The notes under the pieces: model-generated
Databases searched by the model: none
Told to the model about the DNA's origin: nothing
The model's input: the letters and a program-made list of their open reading frames with translations, nothing else
Shown: one piece after another, positions 6,801-14,986 of the stretch
Layout of the letters: each line of letters starts with the position of its first letter
How positions within the stretch are numbered: position 1 is the first letter of the stretch
Assembly (NCBI GenBank): GCA_963790065.1
Contig: CAWBNK010000034.1
Coordinates: 62,001-126,000, forward strand
DNA from: Palsa-504 sp963790065
Lineage (GTDB): Bacteria; Actinomycetota; Actinomycetes; Streptosporangiales; Streptosporangiaceae
Length of the DNA stretch: 64,000 nucleotides
Reading direction: 5' to 3'
Position numbers and translations under genes: made by a program

Positions 6801-8759
6801 ATGGCCACTGCCACCGGCGAGATTTTCGCGCCGATCCGCGTCGGCACGATGATGCTCGGCCACCGGCTCGTGATCCCGCCGCACAGCGGCGGGGGCGGTG
6901 CGCTGCTCGGCACCGAGGAGCAGTTCGAGCGGATGTGCCGCTACTGGCTGGCCCGCGTGGACGGTGGCATGCAGTGGGTGGGCGGCGGACCGGTATTCGT
7001 CCGCAACCCGCTCATCCCCGGGTTCGAGCCGAGCGGCATCGGATCGAACGCGGACGGGTTCTTCCGGCACGCGCTGTTCGTCGAGCGGCTGGGCCGGTAC
7101 ATGGACCGGGTGCACGGCTCGGGCGGCTTCGGCACCGTGCAGATGGTGCTGCAGGGCGGCATGCCGATCGCGCCGTCGCAGACCCTGGCCGGCTACCTTG
7201 ACCACGCCATCCCGCACCGGCTCGACCTGGACGAGATCGCCTGGCTGGTCCTCGAGTACGGGGAGTCCGCGGCCCTGGCCGCCGAGGCGGGCGCCGACGC
7301 GATCGAATTGCACAGCAACCATGACGACGTGCTGCAGTGGTTCCTGTCACCGCGGACGAACCGGCGCGACGACGCCTACGGCGGCGGCCTGGAGGGGCGG
7401 CGCCGGATCGTGCGCGAGGTGTGCGAATCGATCCGCCGCCACGTGTCCCGGCCTATCACCCTCGGCCTGCGCCTGTGCCTGGACGAGATGATCGAGGGCG
7501 GCTACGGGGTCGAGGAGTGCGCCGCGTTCGTGTCGGCCTTCACCGCGGACGGCACCGTCGACTACTTCAGCTTCGACATCGGCAGCAACTGGGGCTCGCC
7601 CAGCTACGTGCCGGTCGGGCTGTACCCCGAGGGGGAGTGGTCCGGCCTGGCCGGGCAGGCCAGGGCCGCGACCCACCTGCCGACCGTCTACGCCGGCCGC
7701 GTCGTCCACCCGCAGGTCGCCGAGGCCATCTTGGCCGCCGGGCAGGCCGACCTGGTCGGGATGGCCCGGGCCCTGATCGCGGACCCGCGCCTGGTCGAGA
7801 AGGTCCGCGCCGGCCGCCGTCATGACGTCCGCCCCTGCATCGCGGTCAACGACTGCATCAACCGGCGGTCAGGCGAGGGACTGCCGTTCGCCTGCTCGGT
7901 CAATCCGGAGGCCGGGCACGAGTACGAGGCGCCGCCGTCCCGGCCTGGCGCGGCCCGCCAGGTGCTGGTGGTCGGCGCCGGGCCGGCCGGGACCGAGGTG
8001 GCCGCGCTGGCCGCCGAGCTCGGGCATCACGTGACGCTGCTGGAACGCTCCGACCGGATCGGCGGCCAGCTCGGGGTGGCCGCCCTGGCCCGGATGAACC
8101 ACCAGTACGCCGACTGGATCGGCTGGCAGCAGCGTCGCCTGCTGCACCTGCCGGTGGCCATCGAGTTCGGCGTCGAGGCGGGCCCGGATGACGTCCTCGC
8201 CCGCGAGCCGGACCTCATCGTCGTCGCCACCGGCGCCCGGCCCCGCATCCCTGATGTGCCGGGTGCCGAACTGCCCCACGTGATCACCTCGGTGGCCGCG
8301 CTCACCGGCCGCGTGCCGCACGGCGACCGGGTGGTCGTGGTGTCAGAAGACGACCGTGCCGGTCCGCTGGCCGTGGCCGATCACCTGGCCGGGGCCGGGC
8401 ACCAGGTGACGCTGGTCTTTCAGTCGCCCGCGCCGTCCCCGCAGGTCGGCAAGTATTCCATCGGGTCGGTGCTGGCCCGGCTGGACGCCGAAGGGGCCCG
8501 GCTGATGCCGATGGCGCGCGTCGTGGCCATCCGGCCCGGCGCCGTCGAGCTGGCCCATTCCTACAGCAACCGGCGCTGGAAGCTCGACGGCGCCGACACC
8601 GTGGTCCTGGCCTGCGGCTCCGTCTCGGACGACGCGCTGTACCAGCAGCTGCGAGCCCGGCACCAGGCGGTGCACGTGCTGGGCGACGCGTACGCGCCGC
8701 GGCGGCTGTCGTTCGCGACCCGGCAGGCCCGCGACCTGGTCCGCGCCGTGCTCACCTAG
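6801..8759 (+). CDS. Old Yellow Enzyme/2,4-dienoyl-CoA-reductase-like flavoprotein with one cluster Cys replaced
   Basis: 652 residues in the multidomain arrangement of DadH/trimethylamine dehydrogenase/2,4-dienoyl-CoA reductase: an FMN TIM barrel (1-~340), an iron-sulfur linker, and FAD/NAD(P) Rossmann domains (VLVVGAGPAGTEVAAL near 390). Barrel motifs include HSNHDDVLQWFLSP and the GLEGRRR phosphate site. The linker, near residues 347-370, reads CIAVNDC...ACSVNP, whereas the family normally has CIGCNxxC...C. The second of four [4Fe-4S] Cys ligands is Val here. It reduces activated C=C or dehydrogenates amines in relatives. Start is an ATG after GAGGAGCGAC. Confidence 0.87.
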   Translation: MATATGEIFAPIRVGTMMLGHRLVIPPHSGGGGALLGTEEQFERMCRYWLARVDGGMQWVGGGPVFVRNPLIPGFEPSGIGSNADGFFRHALFVERLGRYMDRVHGSGGFGTVQMVLQGGMPIAPSQTLAGYLDHAIPHRLDLDEIAWLVLEYGESAALAAEAGADAIELHSNHDDVLQWFLSPRTNRRDDAYGGGLEGRRRIVREVCESIRRHVSRPITLGLRLCLDEMIEGGYGVEECAAFVSAFTADGTVDYFSFDIGSNWGSPSYVPVGLYPEGEWSGLAGQARAATHLPTVYAGRVVHPQVAEAILAAGQADLVGMARALIADPRLVEKVRAGRRHDVRPCIAVNDCINRRSGEGLPFACSVNPEAGHEYEAPPSRPGAARQVLVVGAGPAGTEVAALAAELGHHVTLLERSDRIGGQLGVAALARMNHQYADWIGWQQRRLLHLPVAIEFGVEAGPDDVLAREPDLIVVATGARPRIPDVPGAELPHVITSVAALTGRVPHGDRVVVVSEDDRAGPLAVADHLAGAGHQVTLVFQSPAPSPQVGKYSIGSVLARLDAEGARLMPMARVVAIRPGAVELAHSYSNRRWKLDGADTVVLACGSVSDDALYQQLRARHQAVHVLGDAYAPRRLSFATRQARDLVRAVLT

Positions 8760-8770
8760 TCCGACAAAAG

Positions 8771-9754
8771 TTACGTGCCCGCCAGCCGGGCCACGACCGG
8801 CGCGAACGCCTCCATCGAGCGCTGCGCCACGTTGACGTAGCTGACCCCCAGTTCGCCGCGGCGCTGCTCGAGCTGGTCGCAGATATCGGGCACCGAGCCG
8901 ATCAGCGCGTGCGGATGGGTGGCCAGCACGTCAGGGCTCACGCCGAACCGCCGGGCCATAGCGGCCACCGCGTCGGCCGGATCGTCGCTGATCGCGATGA
9001 AGTAGGCGGCGATCTCCAGCTCGATGTCACCGAACCGGTCGCCCGCGCCCTCCCGGATCCAGCCGATCTTCTCCATGGTGGCGTCCCGGGTCGAGCTGGC
9101 CACGCTGCCCGTGCCGAGCTGACCGGCCGCGTTGTTGAAGTTGATGCTCACGATGTCGGCCAGCCGGCCCGCCAGCCGCAGCACGCGCGGGGCCCCGCCG
9201 CCGATGAAAATCGGCGGATGCGGCTGCTGCACCGGCCGCGGCCGCCCGGCGAAGCCGGACGCCCGGACGAACGTGCGCTCGATGTCCAGCGGCTCGCCCG
9301 CCCAGTGCGCCCGCAGCACCTCCACGGTCTCGGCCAGCCGCTCGATCCGCAGCCCCGGGCGTTCCATCGCGATGCCGAGCCCCTCGTACTCGGCGGCCAC
9401 CCAGCCGGCGCCCAGCCCGACCTCGACCCGGCCCTCGGACAGCATGTCCAGCGTCGCGGTTTCTTTGGCCAGGATGACCGGATTGTGGTAGTCGGCGCAG
9501 AAAACACGGCAACCCACCCGCAGCCGCGTGGTCGCCATGGCCGCCGCCGTCATCGCGGTCAGCGGCGCGACGTCGACCGGGCGGTGCCCGGAGGTCTCCG
9601 CGATGCTGCCCGGGCCGAAGTAGTGGTCGGTGGTGAACAGGGTCGAGTACCCCAGCTCCTCGGCCCGCCGGGCCAGGTCGGTCCACTGCCGGCCCGATTC
9701 GGCCTCGAAGGCCTGCACCGAGAACCGGAACGGCCGGGTCTGTCCGCCGCTCAC
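8771..9754 (-). CDS. LLM-class (luciferase-like) flavin/F420-dependent oxidoreductase
   Basis: A 327-residue TIM-barrel enzyme of the bacterial-luciferase/MSMEG family. It starts FRFSVQAFEAESGRQW, with TLFTTDHYFGPG in the first third, then a DMLSEGRVEVGLGAGW motif typical of F420-binding members and QQPHPPIFIGGGAPRVL. It likely transfers hydride between F420H2 (or FMN) and an organic substrate. The GTG at 9754 overlaps the stop of the upstream flavoprotein by 4 bp, so the two are translationally coupled. Last gene of a three-gene operon with a KstD-like enzyme and an ABM-domain protein. Confidence 0.9.
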   Translation of the reverse strand: MSGGQTRPFRFSVQAFEAESGRQWTDLARRAEELGYSTLFTTDHYFGPGSIAETSGHRPVDVAPLTAMTAAAMATTRLRVGCRVFCADYHNPVILAKETATLDMLSEGRVEVGLGAGWVAAEYEGLGIAMERPGLRIERLAETVEVLRAHWAGEPLDIERTFVRASGFAGRPRPVQQPHPPIFIGGGAPRVLRLAGRLADIVSINFNNAAGQLGTGSVASSTRDATMEKIGWIREGAGDRFGDIELEIAAYFIAISDDPADAVAAMARRFGVSPDVLATHPHALIGSVPDICDQLEQRRGELGVSYVNVAQRSMEAFAPVVARLAGT

Positions 9755-11433
9755 TGGCTGCTCCCGCCCGTCCGCCCGGCCGCGCGGTGACCGCTGGCCG
9801 CCGCCCGGGCCGCCGCGTCCCGGCCGGCCAGGTAGCCGAACACCAGGCCTGGTCCGAGCGTGCCGCCGTGTCCGCCGTACGTCATGCCCATGATCGATCC
9901 CATCGCGTTGCCCGCCGCGTAGAGGCCGTCGATGACCTCGCCGTCGACGTCGAGCACCCGGCCGCTGACGTCGGTCCGCGGTCCGCCCTTGGTACCCAGC
10001 GTCCCGCACCGGACCCTGGTCGCGTAGTACGGCGGAACCTCAACCGGGCCGATCGTGGCCTGCGGCGTGTAGCCGAACGCCGGATCGCCCCAGGCCCGGT
10101 CGTGGTGGCTCTCGCCGCGGTGGAAGTCGGGGTCAGCCCCGGTAGCGGCGTGCGCGTTCCACCGCCGCACGGTGTCCTGCAGGGCGCCGGCCGGCACGCC
10201 CATCTGCCCGGCCAGACCGCCGATGCTGTCCGCCTCGAGCAGCCAGCGCGGCGCCAGCGCCGGCGGCTTGAACCCGGCCAGCCCGTACCTGGACGCGAAG
10301 TGGTGGTCGATCAGCAGCCAGGCCGGATGGTTGACGTAGGCGAACCGGGCCACGTCCACCACGTGGAACGCGTTGCCCAGCGCGTTGTAGTTCGCGGCCT
10401 CGTTGGTGAACCGCACGCCGTCGTCGTTGACCATGATGGAGTGCGGCCGGGTCCGCTCGGAGTTGACCTGCCAGGGCACCAGGCCGCGGCCCGGCACCTC
10501 GACGTCGATGGTGGCCACCCACCACGCCTCGCGCATGTCGGCCAGGTCGGCGCCGATCCGCATGGCCATCCGCAGCGCATCGCCGGTGTTGGTCGGGACG
10601 CTGACCGCCCGGGCCAGCGGACCGCGCAGGAAGGTGCGCACCAGCTTCGCGTCGTGCTCAAAGCCGCCGGTGGCCAGGACCACCCCGCCGCCGGCCCGCG
10701 CCTCGAACGGCCCGTCAGGCCCCTCGACGGCCACGCCGGTCACCGCGCCGTCCTCGGTGAGCAGCCGCGTCCCGCGGCAGCCGGTCTGCGGCACCACTTC
10801 GCGGTCGAGGCATCCCTTGAGCAGCCGCCCGATGAGGGCCTGGCCCGATCCTCGCTCGTCCCGGATCTTGCGCCGTTCCAGTTCCGCCGGCGGCAGCCCG
10901 TTCGGTGCCTTGCGTCCCAGCGACGACTCGCTCATGCAGAACTCGCCGGTCAGCTGCCACCCGACCGTCACCCGCCCGGCCCACTCCGCCAGTTCCTCGA
11001 ACGGGAACAGCGGGCACTCCACCGACCGGCCCTCACGCCGCCCGCCCGGGTGCTCCGGGTGGTAGTCGCTCATCCCGGCCAGCGTCTCGAACTCCACCGG
11101 GGTGTGCGCCTCGAGCCAGTCGACCACATCGGGCGCGGTATCGGCGAACGCCTCGATCATCGGCCGCTCGATAAGCCCGTGCGACAGCGACTCCAGATAG
11201 GTCAGCACCTCCTCGCGGCTGTCCGCGAAACCTGCCTCGGCCTCGTGCCGGTTGTTGGGCAGCCAGGCCACCCCGCCGGACCAGGCGCTGGTCCCGCCGA
11301 CCTGCTCGGCCCGCTCGAACAGCCCCACCCGGGCCCCGTCGGCCGCCGCCCGCACCGCGGCCGTCAGCCCGGCCGCGCCGGTGCCCAGCACCACCACGTC
11401 GTAGCGGTGGTCGCGGGCCGCTGCTCCGGCCAT
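9751..11433 (-). CDS. FAD-binding dehydrogenase, 3-ketosteroid-delta1-dehydrogenase-like
   Basis: 560 residues. N-terminal dinucleotide fold YDVVVLGTGAAGLTAAVRAAADG, then GGTSAWSGGVAWLPNN, the pattern of KstD/fumarate-reductase-type flavoproteins. GVRFTNEAANYN and the C-terminal GMTYGGHGGTLGPGLVFGYLAG (FAD closure) are also typical of 3-oxosteroid 1-dehydrogenases. Relatives remove hydrogens next to a ring ketone; other family members act on different cyclic ketones, so the steroid assignment is only suggestive. Start ATG at 11433 follows GGGGGCCCG. It is 13 bp after the ABM gene and overlaps the F420-type enzyme by 4 bp. Confidence 0.87.
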   Translation of the reverse strand: MAGAAARDHRYDVVVLGTGAAGLTAAVRAAADGARVGLFERAEQVGGTSAWSGGVAWLPNNRHEAEAGFADSREEVLTYLESLSHGLIERPMIEAFADTAPDVVDWLEAHTPVEFETLAGMSDYHPEHPGGRREGRSVECPLFPFEELAEWAGRVTVGWQLTGEFCMSESSLGRKAPNGLPPAELERRKIRDERGSGQALIGRLLKGCLDREVVPQTGCRGTRLLTEDGAVTGVAVEGPDGPFEARAGGGVVLATGGFEHDAKLVRTFLRGPLARAVSVPTNTGDALRMAMRIGADLADMREAWWVATIDVEVPGRGLVPWQVNSERTRPHSIMVNDDGVRFTNEAANYNALGNAFHVVDVARFAYVNHPAWLLIDHHFASRYGLAGFKPPALAPRWLLEADSIGGLAGQMGVPAGALQDTVRRWNAHAATGADPDFHRGESHHDRAWGDPAFGYTPQATIGPVEVPPYYATRVRCGTLGTKGGPRTDVSGRVLDVDGEVIDGLYAAGNAMGSIMGMTYGGHGGTLGPGLVFGYLAGRDAAARAAASGHRAAGRTGGSSQ

Positions 11434-11446
11434 CGGGCCCCCTTGC

Positions 11447-11803
11447 CTACGACTGGTTCTGGGCGGTGAAGTCGGCCCGGTAGTGCCCCTCCGCGTCGCG
11501 CACCGGCTCGGCCCGGTCGACCCGGTACTTGGCGATGTGCGACTTTCCCGACCCGTTCTCGTGCAGCGCACGCTTGGTGGCGGCCATGTTCGGGTGCGCG
11601 AAGTGCGCGGTCAGCGTCTGCTCGTCCGCCCACCGCTCCAGCACCACGATGCGGTCGTCAGCCACGGTGTCGGGCATGAACGCGTAGTCCAGGCAGCCCG
11701 GCTCCTCGGCCCGGGTGGCCTCGACGTAGGGCCGCACCGCCTCAAGCAGCGCTGCCCGCCGCTCCGGCTCGATCTCGATGGTGCCGACGATCAGGATCTC
11801 CAC
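11447..11803 (-). CDS. Antibiotic-biosynthesis-monooxygenase (ABM) domain protein
   Basis: 118 residues, a dimeric ferredoxin-like alpha+beta barrel. N-terminal EILIVGTIEIEPERRAALLEAVRPYV, then EEPGCLDYAFMPDTVADDRIVVLERWAD, the standard ABM signature, with AHFAHPNM near residue 75. The family includes cofactor-free quinone-forming monooxygenases as well as non-catalytic stress proteins. GTG start with GGAG upstream; it is the first gene of the operon with the KstD-like flavoprotein and the LLM oxidoreductase. A candidate operator lies 54 bp upstream. Confidence 0.85.
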   Translation of the reverse strand: MEILIVGTIEIEPERRAALLEAVRPYVEATRAEEPGCLDYAFMPDTVADDRIVVLERWADEQTLTAHFAHPNMAATKRALHENGSGKSHIAKYRVDRAEPVRDAEGHYRADFTAQNQS

Positions 11804-11856
11804 GTCATCGCTCCGGTGCGCCGCCCGGGCTGGGCCAATCCCAGACCCGATGGTTA

Positions 11857-11872
11857 TTGTAGTCGATGACAA
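11857..11872. promoter_or_regulatory. Candidate operator TTGT-nn-TCGA-nn-ACAA
   Basis: A 16-bp palindrome with arms TTGT/ACAA around a central TCGA lies in the 114-bp gap between the divergent ABM operon and SDR operon. It sits in the only A/T-rich stretch of the gap, where promoters for both directions should be. The bound regulator is unknown. The assignment rests on symmetry and position only. Confidence 0.4.
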
Positions 11873-11917
11873 GATAGTCGTGCTCGTGCGGCAGCGCGCG
11901 CGGTCGGAGGGAGAGCC

Positions 11918-12787
11918 GTGGCAGGACGGGTTTCTGGGCAGGTCGCCGTCATCACCGGCGCGGCCAGCGGGCTGGGTGAGGCCACCGCCCGGCTGATGCA
12001 TGCCGAGGGCGCGAGCGTGCTGCTCACCGACATCCAGGACGAGCGCGGTCAGCGGGTGGCCGCCGAACTCGGCGACCGGGCCCGCTACCTGCACTGCGAT
12101 GTTTCGGCCGAACGGGACGTGGCGGGTGCGGTCGACACCGCGGTACGCGAGTTCGGCCGGCTGGACTGCATGTTCAACAACGCCGGGATCATCGGCGCGC
12201 ACGGCGGGATCGACGAGATCCCGCTGGAGGAATACGAGTTCACCATGGCCGTGCTGCTGCGGTCGGTGTTCCTCGGCTGCAAGCACGCCGCCCGCGTGAT
12301 GAAGCCCCAGCACAGCGGGGTGATCCTGAACACCACGAGCATCGGCGGGCTGCAAGGCGGACTCGGCCCACACATCTACGGCGCGGCCAAGGGCGCGGTC
12401 GTGGCCCTGACCAAGAACGTGGCCGCCGAGCTGGGTGCCTGGTCGATCCGGGTGAACGCGATCGCCCCGGGCAAGATGCTCACCCCGATGAACGCGGCGA
12501 CCATCGCCGGCGACCCCGATGCCATGGACGAGGCCCGGGCGGCGTTCTCGACCCGGACGCCGCTGCGCGGCCGGATCGGCGAGGCCGAGGACATCGCGCA
12601 TGCCGCCTTGTGGCTGGCCAGCGACGACGCCGGATTCGTCAGCGGGCACGTCCTGGTCGTCGACGGCGGCCTGACCACCGGGTCGAAGGAGAACGTAGCC
12701 CCGGGCGAGCACGGCCGCTGGGCGCACCGGCGCGACCTGGTCCGCGAGGGCGGGCACAGCGGCGTCCCGGCCGGAGCGGACCTGTGA
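11918..12787 (+). CDS. Short-chain dehydrogenase/reductase (SDR), with C-terminal extension
   Basis: 289 residues. NAD-binding VAVITGAASGLGEATARL, then FNNAGIIG, catalytic Ser in LNTTSIGG and Tyr/Lys in HIYGAAKGAVVAL, and the C-terminal VSGHVLVVDGGL. The family interconverts alcohols and ketones. After the normal end there are about 30 extra residues rich in Gly/His/Arg. GTG start with GGAGAG upstream. It opens a + strand operon with an isomerase-like protein (17-bp gap) and a SnoaL-fold protein, and is divergent from the KstD-like operon. Confidence 0.9.
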   Translation: MAGRVSGQVAVITGAASGLGEATARLMHAEGASVLLTDIQDERGQRVAAELGDRARYLHCDVSAERDVAGAVDTAVREFGRLDCMFNNAGIIGAHGGIDEIPLEEYEFTMAVLLRSVFLGCKHAARVMKPQHSGVILNTTSIGGLQGGLGPHIYGAAKGAVVALTKNVAAELGAWSIRVNAIAPGKMLTPMNAATIAGDPDAMDEARAAFSTRTPLRGRIGEAEDIAHAALWLASDDAGFVSGHVLVVDGGLTTGSKENVAPGEHGRWAHRRDLVREGGHSGVPAGADL

Positions 12788-12803
12788 GCCAGGTCTGGCA
12801 GGC

Positions 12804-13715
12804 ATGAGCACCGCGGCGGACGCGCTGGCCGGGCTGCCCGGCTACGCCGACCTGGGGCCGGGCGACCTGATCCTCAGCCACTTCAGCCTGGGCCGGTTCC
12901 GCCCGTTCGAGGAGCGGGTGCGGGCCGCCGCCGAGGCCGGGTTCGCCGCGATGGGCCTGTACGTCGGCGACTACCAGCGGCTGCGGGCCGAGGGCGCTCG
13001 GGACGCCGACCTGCGGGCCGTGCTCGACCAGCACGGGATGCGGGTGGTCGAGATCGAGGCTTTGCGCGGCTGGTCGGCCACCGGCGCCGAACGGGCGGCC
13101 TACCTGCAGACTGAGCAGTCGGTCTTCGCCATGAGCGACGCGCTCGGGCCGGGTCACCACGTCCAGGTCATCGGGCCCTACACCGGCACCCTCGACGACG
13201 CGGCCGAGGCCTTCGCGGGCGTCTGCGACCGCGCCGCCGAGCACGGCCTGGCCGCGGCCATCGAGTTCCTGCCCGAGATGTCGAACATCCCGGACGCCGC
13301 CACGGCCATGCGGATCGTGACCGCGGCCGGCCGGGCCAACGGCGGCATCTGCCTGGACTGCTGGCACCACTTCCGGGGCGCGAACGACGACGACATGCTG
13401 CGCGCCGTCCCCGCCGAAGCCATCTTCACCGTGCAGTTCGACGACGGGCCGCGGCAGCGGGTCGACCCGGACTACCACACCGACTGCACCAGGCACCGGA
13501 ATGTGCCAGGCGACGGCGAGTTCAACCTGGCCGGCTTCCTCCGCCTGGTCGGCGAGATGGGCGTGCGCCTGCCGCTGTCGGTCGAGGTGATGTCGGATGA
13601 CCTGCAGCCGCTCCCGGCCGGCCAGGTGGCCCGGCGGCTGGCCGAGGCCACCCGGACCGTCGTGGCGGCGGCCGCGGCCCAAACCGAGGAGACGCTGAAC
13701 CGAGGAGACACATGA
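12804..13715 (+). CDS. Sugar-phosphate isomerase/epimerase-like TIM-barrel protein
   Basis: 303 residues of the xylose-isomerase-like (AP endonuclease family 2) fold. Recognisable segments are FEERVRAAAEAGFAAMGLYVG near the N-terminus, MRVVEIEALRGW, GLAAAIEFLPEMSNIPD with the metal-ligand Glu, ICLDCWHHFRG and the late LPLSVEVMSDD, where Glu ends the metal site. The family isomerises or dehydrates sugars and cyclitols. In catabolic clusters such proteins often act on keto-polyols, but the substrate here is unknown. The stop overlaps the next gene start by 4 bp (ATGA). Confidence 0.8.
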   Translation: MSTAADALAGLPGYADLGPGDLILSHFSLGRFRPFEERVRAAAEAGFAAMGLYVGDYQRLRAEGARDADLRAVLDQHGMRVVEIEALRGWSATGAERAAYLQTEQSVFAMSDALGPGHHVQVIGPYTGTLDDAAEAFAGVCDRAAEHGLAAAIEFLPEMSNIPDAATAMRIVTAAGRANGGICLDCWHHFRGANDDDMLRAVPAEAIFTVQFDDGPRQRVDPDYHTDCTRHRNVPGDGEFNLAGFLRLVGEMGVRLPLSVEVMSDDLQPLPAGQVARRLAEATRTVVAAAAAQTEETLNRGDT

Positions 13716-14176
13716 GCGTAGAAGACGAACTGGCCATCAGGGCGCTGGTGGCCAGGTACGCCGACGCGGTCTGCCGCCGTGACCCGGAGGCGTGGGCAGC
13801 GACCTGGGCCGAAGACTGCCGCTGGGACCTGGGCGGCGGCCGGGTCACCTCCGGCCGGGCCGAGACCCTGGACCTGTGGCGCACGGCCATCGCCAAGTAC
13901 GACTGGGTCGGGCAGGTGGTGACGAACGGCCTGGTCGACATCGGAACCGACCACGCCAGCGGCTCGTGGTACATCATCGAGTTCAACCAACGCGCGCAGG
14001 GCGACGGCACGCTGCACCTCGGGCACTACGACGACGAGTACGTGCGCACGCCGGACGGGTGGCTATTCGCCTCCCGCAGCATGCACATGATCTACCGCGG
14101 GGCCATGGACCGCGGCACGGTGCTGCCGCTGCCACCGCGCGGGACGCAGCCGCCCGGCCCGTTCGGCCCGGCGTAG
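13712..14176 (+). CDS. SnoaL/NTF2-fold protein
   Basis: 154 residues of the SnoaL-like cone-shaped alpha+beta fold. Pattern: IRALVARYADAVCRRDPEAWAATWAEDCRWDLGG followed by the strand GSWYIIEFNQRAQGDGTLHLGHYDDEYVR and WLFASRSMHMIYRG. Family members are small isomerases, cyclases, hydrolases or ligand carriers, and function cannot be read from sequence. Start ATG overlaps the preceding isomerase stop. It is one of four such proteins in the window (also at 21486, 24332 and 29085). Confidence 0.82.
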   Translation: MSVEDELAIRALVARYADAVCRRDPEAWAATWAEDCRWDLGGGRVTSGRAETLDLWRTAIAKYDWVGQVVTNGLVDIGTDHASGSWYIIEFNQRAQGDGTLHLGHYDDEYVRTPDGWLFASRSMHMIYRGAMDRGTVLPLPPRGTQPPGPFGPA

Positions 14177-14185
14177 GCTGCGCTC

Positions 14186-14986
14186 GTGCCCGGACCTCCG
14201 CTGATCCTCATCACCAACGACGACGGGTTCGGCTCGCCCGGGCTGCACGCCGCCGCCGAGGCCGTGGCCGGCCTGGGCGAGCTGCTCCTGGTCGCGCCGG
14301 CCACCCAGCAGACCGCCATGAGCCGGGCCTTCGTCACCGACCCGGCCGCCGGGGTGATCAAGCAGGTCGAGCTGCAGATCGCCGGCCAGACCGTGCCCGG
14401 CTACGCCATCACCGGATCGCCGGTGATGGCCGTGACCCACGCGGTCCTGGAACTGGCCCGGCGGCCGATCGCGCTGTGCGTCAGCGGGATCAACTACGGC
14501 GAGAACATCGGCGGCGCCATCGGCGTCAGCGGCACCGTCGGCGCCGCGTTCGAGGCGGACGCCCACGGGATCCCGGCCATCGCGGCCGCGATCACCGCCC
14601 AGACCAGTGAGTGGCGTACGTTCGGCACGGTCGACTGGACCGCCGCCAGGCACTTCACCCGGCTGCTGGCCCGGCAGGTACTCGCCGACGGCATGCCATC
14701 CGGGGTGTCCGTGCTCAACCTCAACGTCCCGCGCAGCGCCACCACCCGCACCGAGCTGCGCAAGACCGTGCAGGGCCGCCAGCCCTACTACGCCCGGCGT
14801 CGGCCCGATCCGCCCCGGCCGCTGGACCAGCCCTACCAGTTCGCCGTCGACGTGGTCATCGACCCCGCCGCGCTGGAGCCGGGCACGGACATTCACGCCA
14901 TCGTCTGCGACCAGGTGGCCTCGGTCACCCCGCTGACCTGGCAGCAGACCGCCGCCACCGACTGGACGCCGGCCCGGGATGGGTGA
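14186..14986 (+). CDS. surE: 5'/3'-nucleotidase SurE-like phosphatase
   Basis: 266 residues. Acidic metal site ILITNDDGFGSPGL at the N-terminus, APATQQTAMSRAFV with the conserved Ser, and CVSGINYGENIGGAIGVSGTVGAAFEA, the SurE signature with the Asn ligand. SurE dephosphorylates nucleoside monophosphates and some polyphosphates. GTG start. It follows the SnoaL gene by 9 bp and overlaps the next phosphatase gene, so two hydrolases of phosphate esters are co-transcribed with the SDR/isomerase genes. Confidence 0.9.
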   Translation: MPGPPLILITNDDGFGSPGLHAAAEAVAGLGELLLVAPATQQTAMSRAFVTDPAAGVIKQVELQIAGQTVPGYAITGSPVMAVTHAVLELARRPIALCVSGINYGENIGGAIGVSGTVGAAFEADAHGIPAIAAAITAQTSEWRTFGTVDWTAARHFTRLLARQVLADGMPSGVSVLNLNVPRSATTRTELRKTVQGRQPYYARRRPDPPRPLDQPYQFAVDVVIDPAALEPGTDIHAIVCDQVASVTPLTWQQTAATDWTPARDG

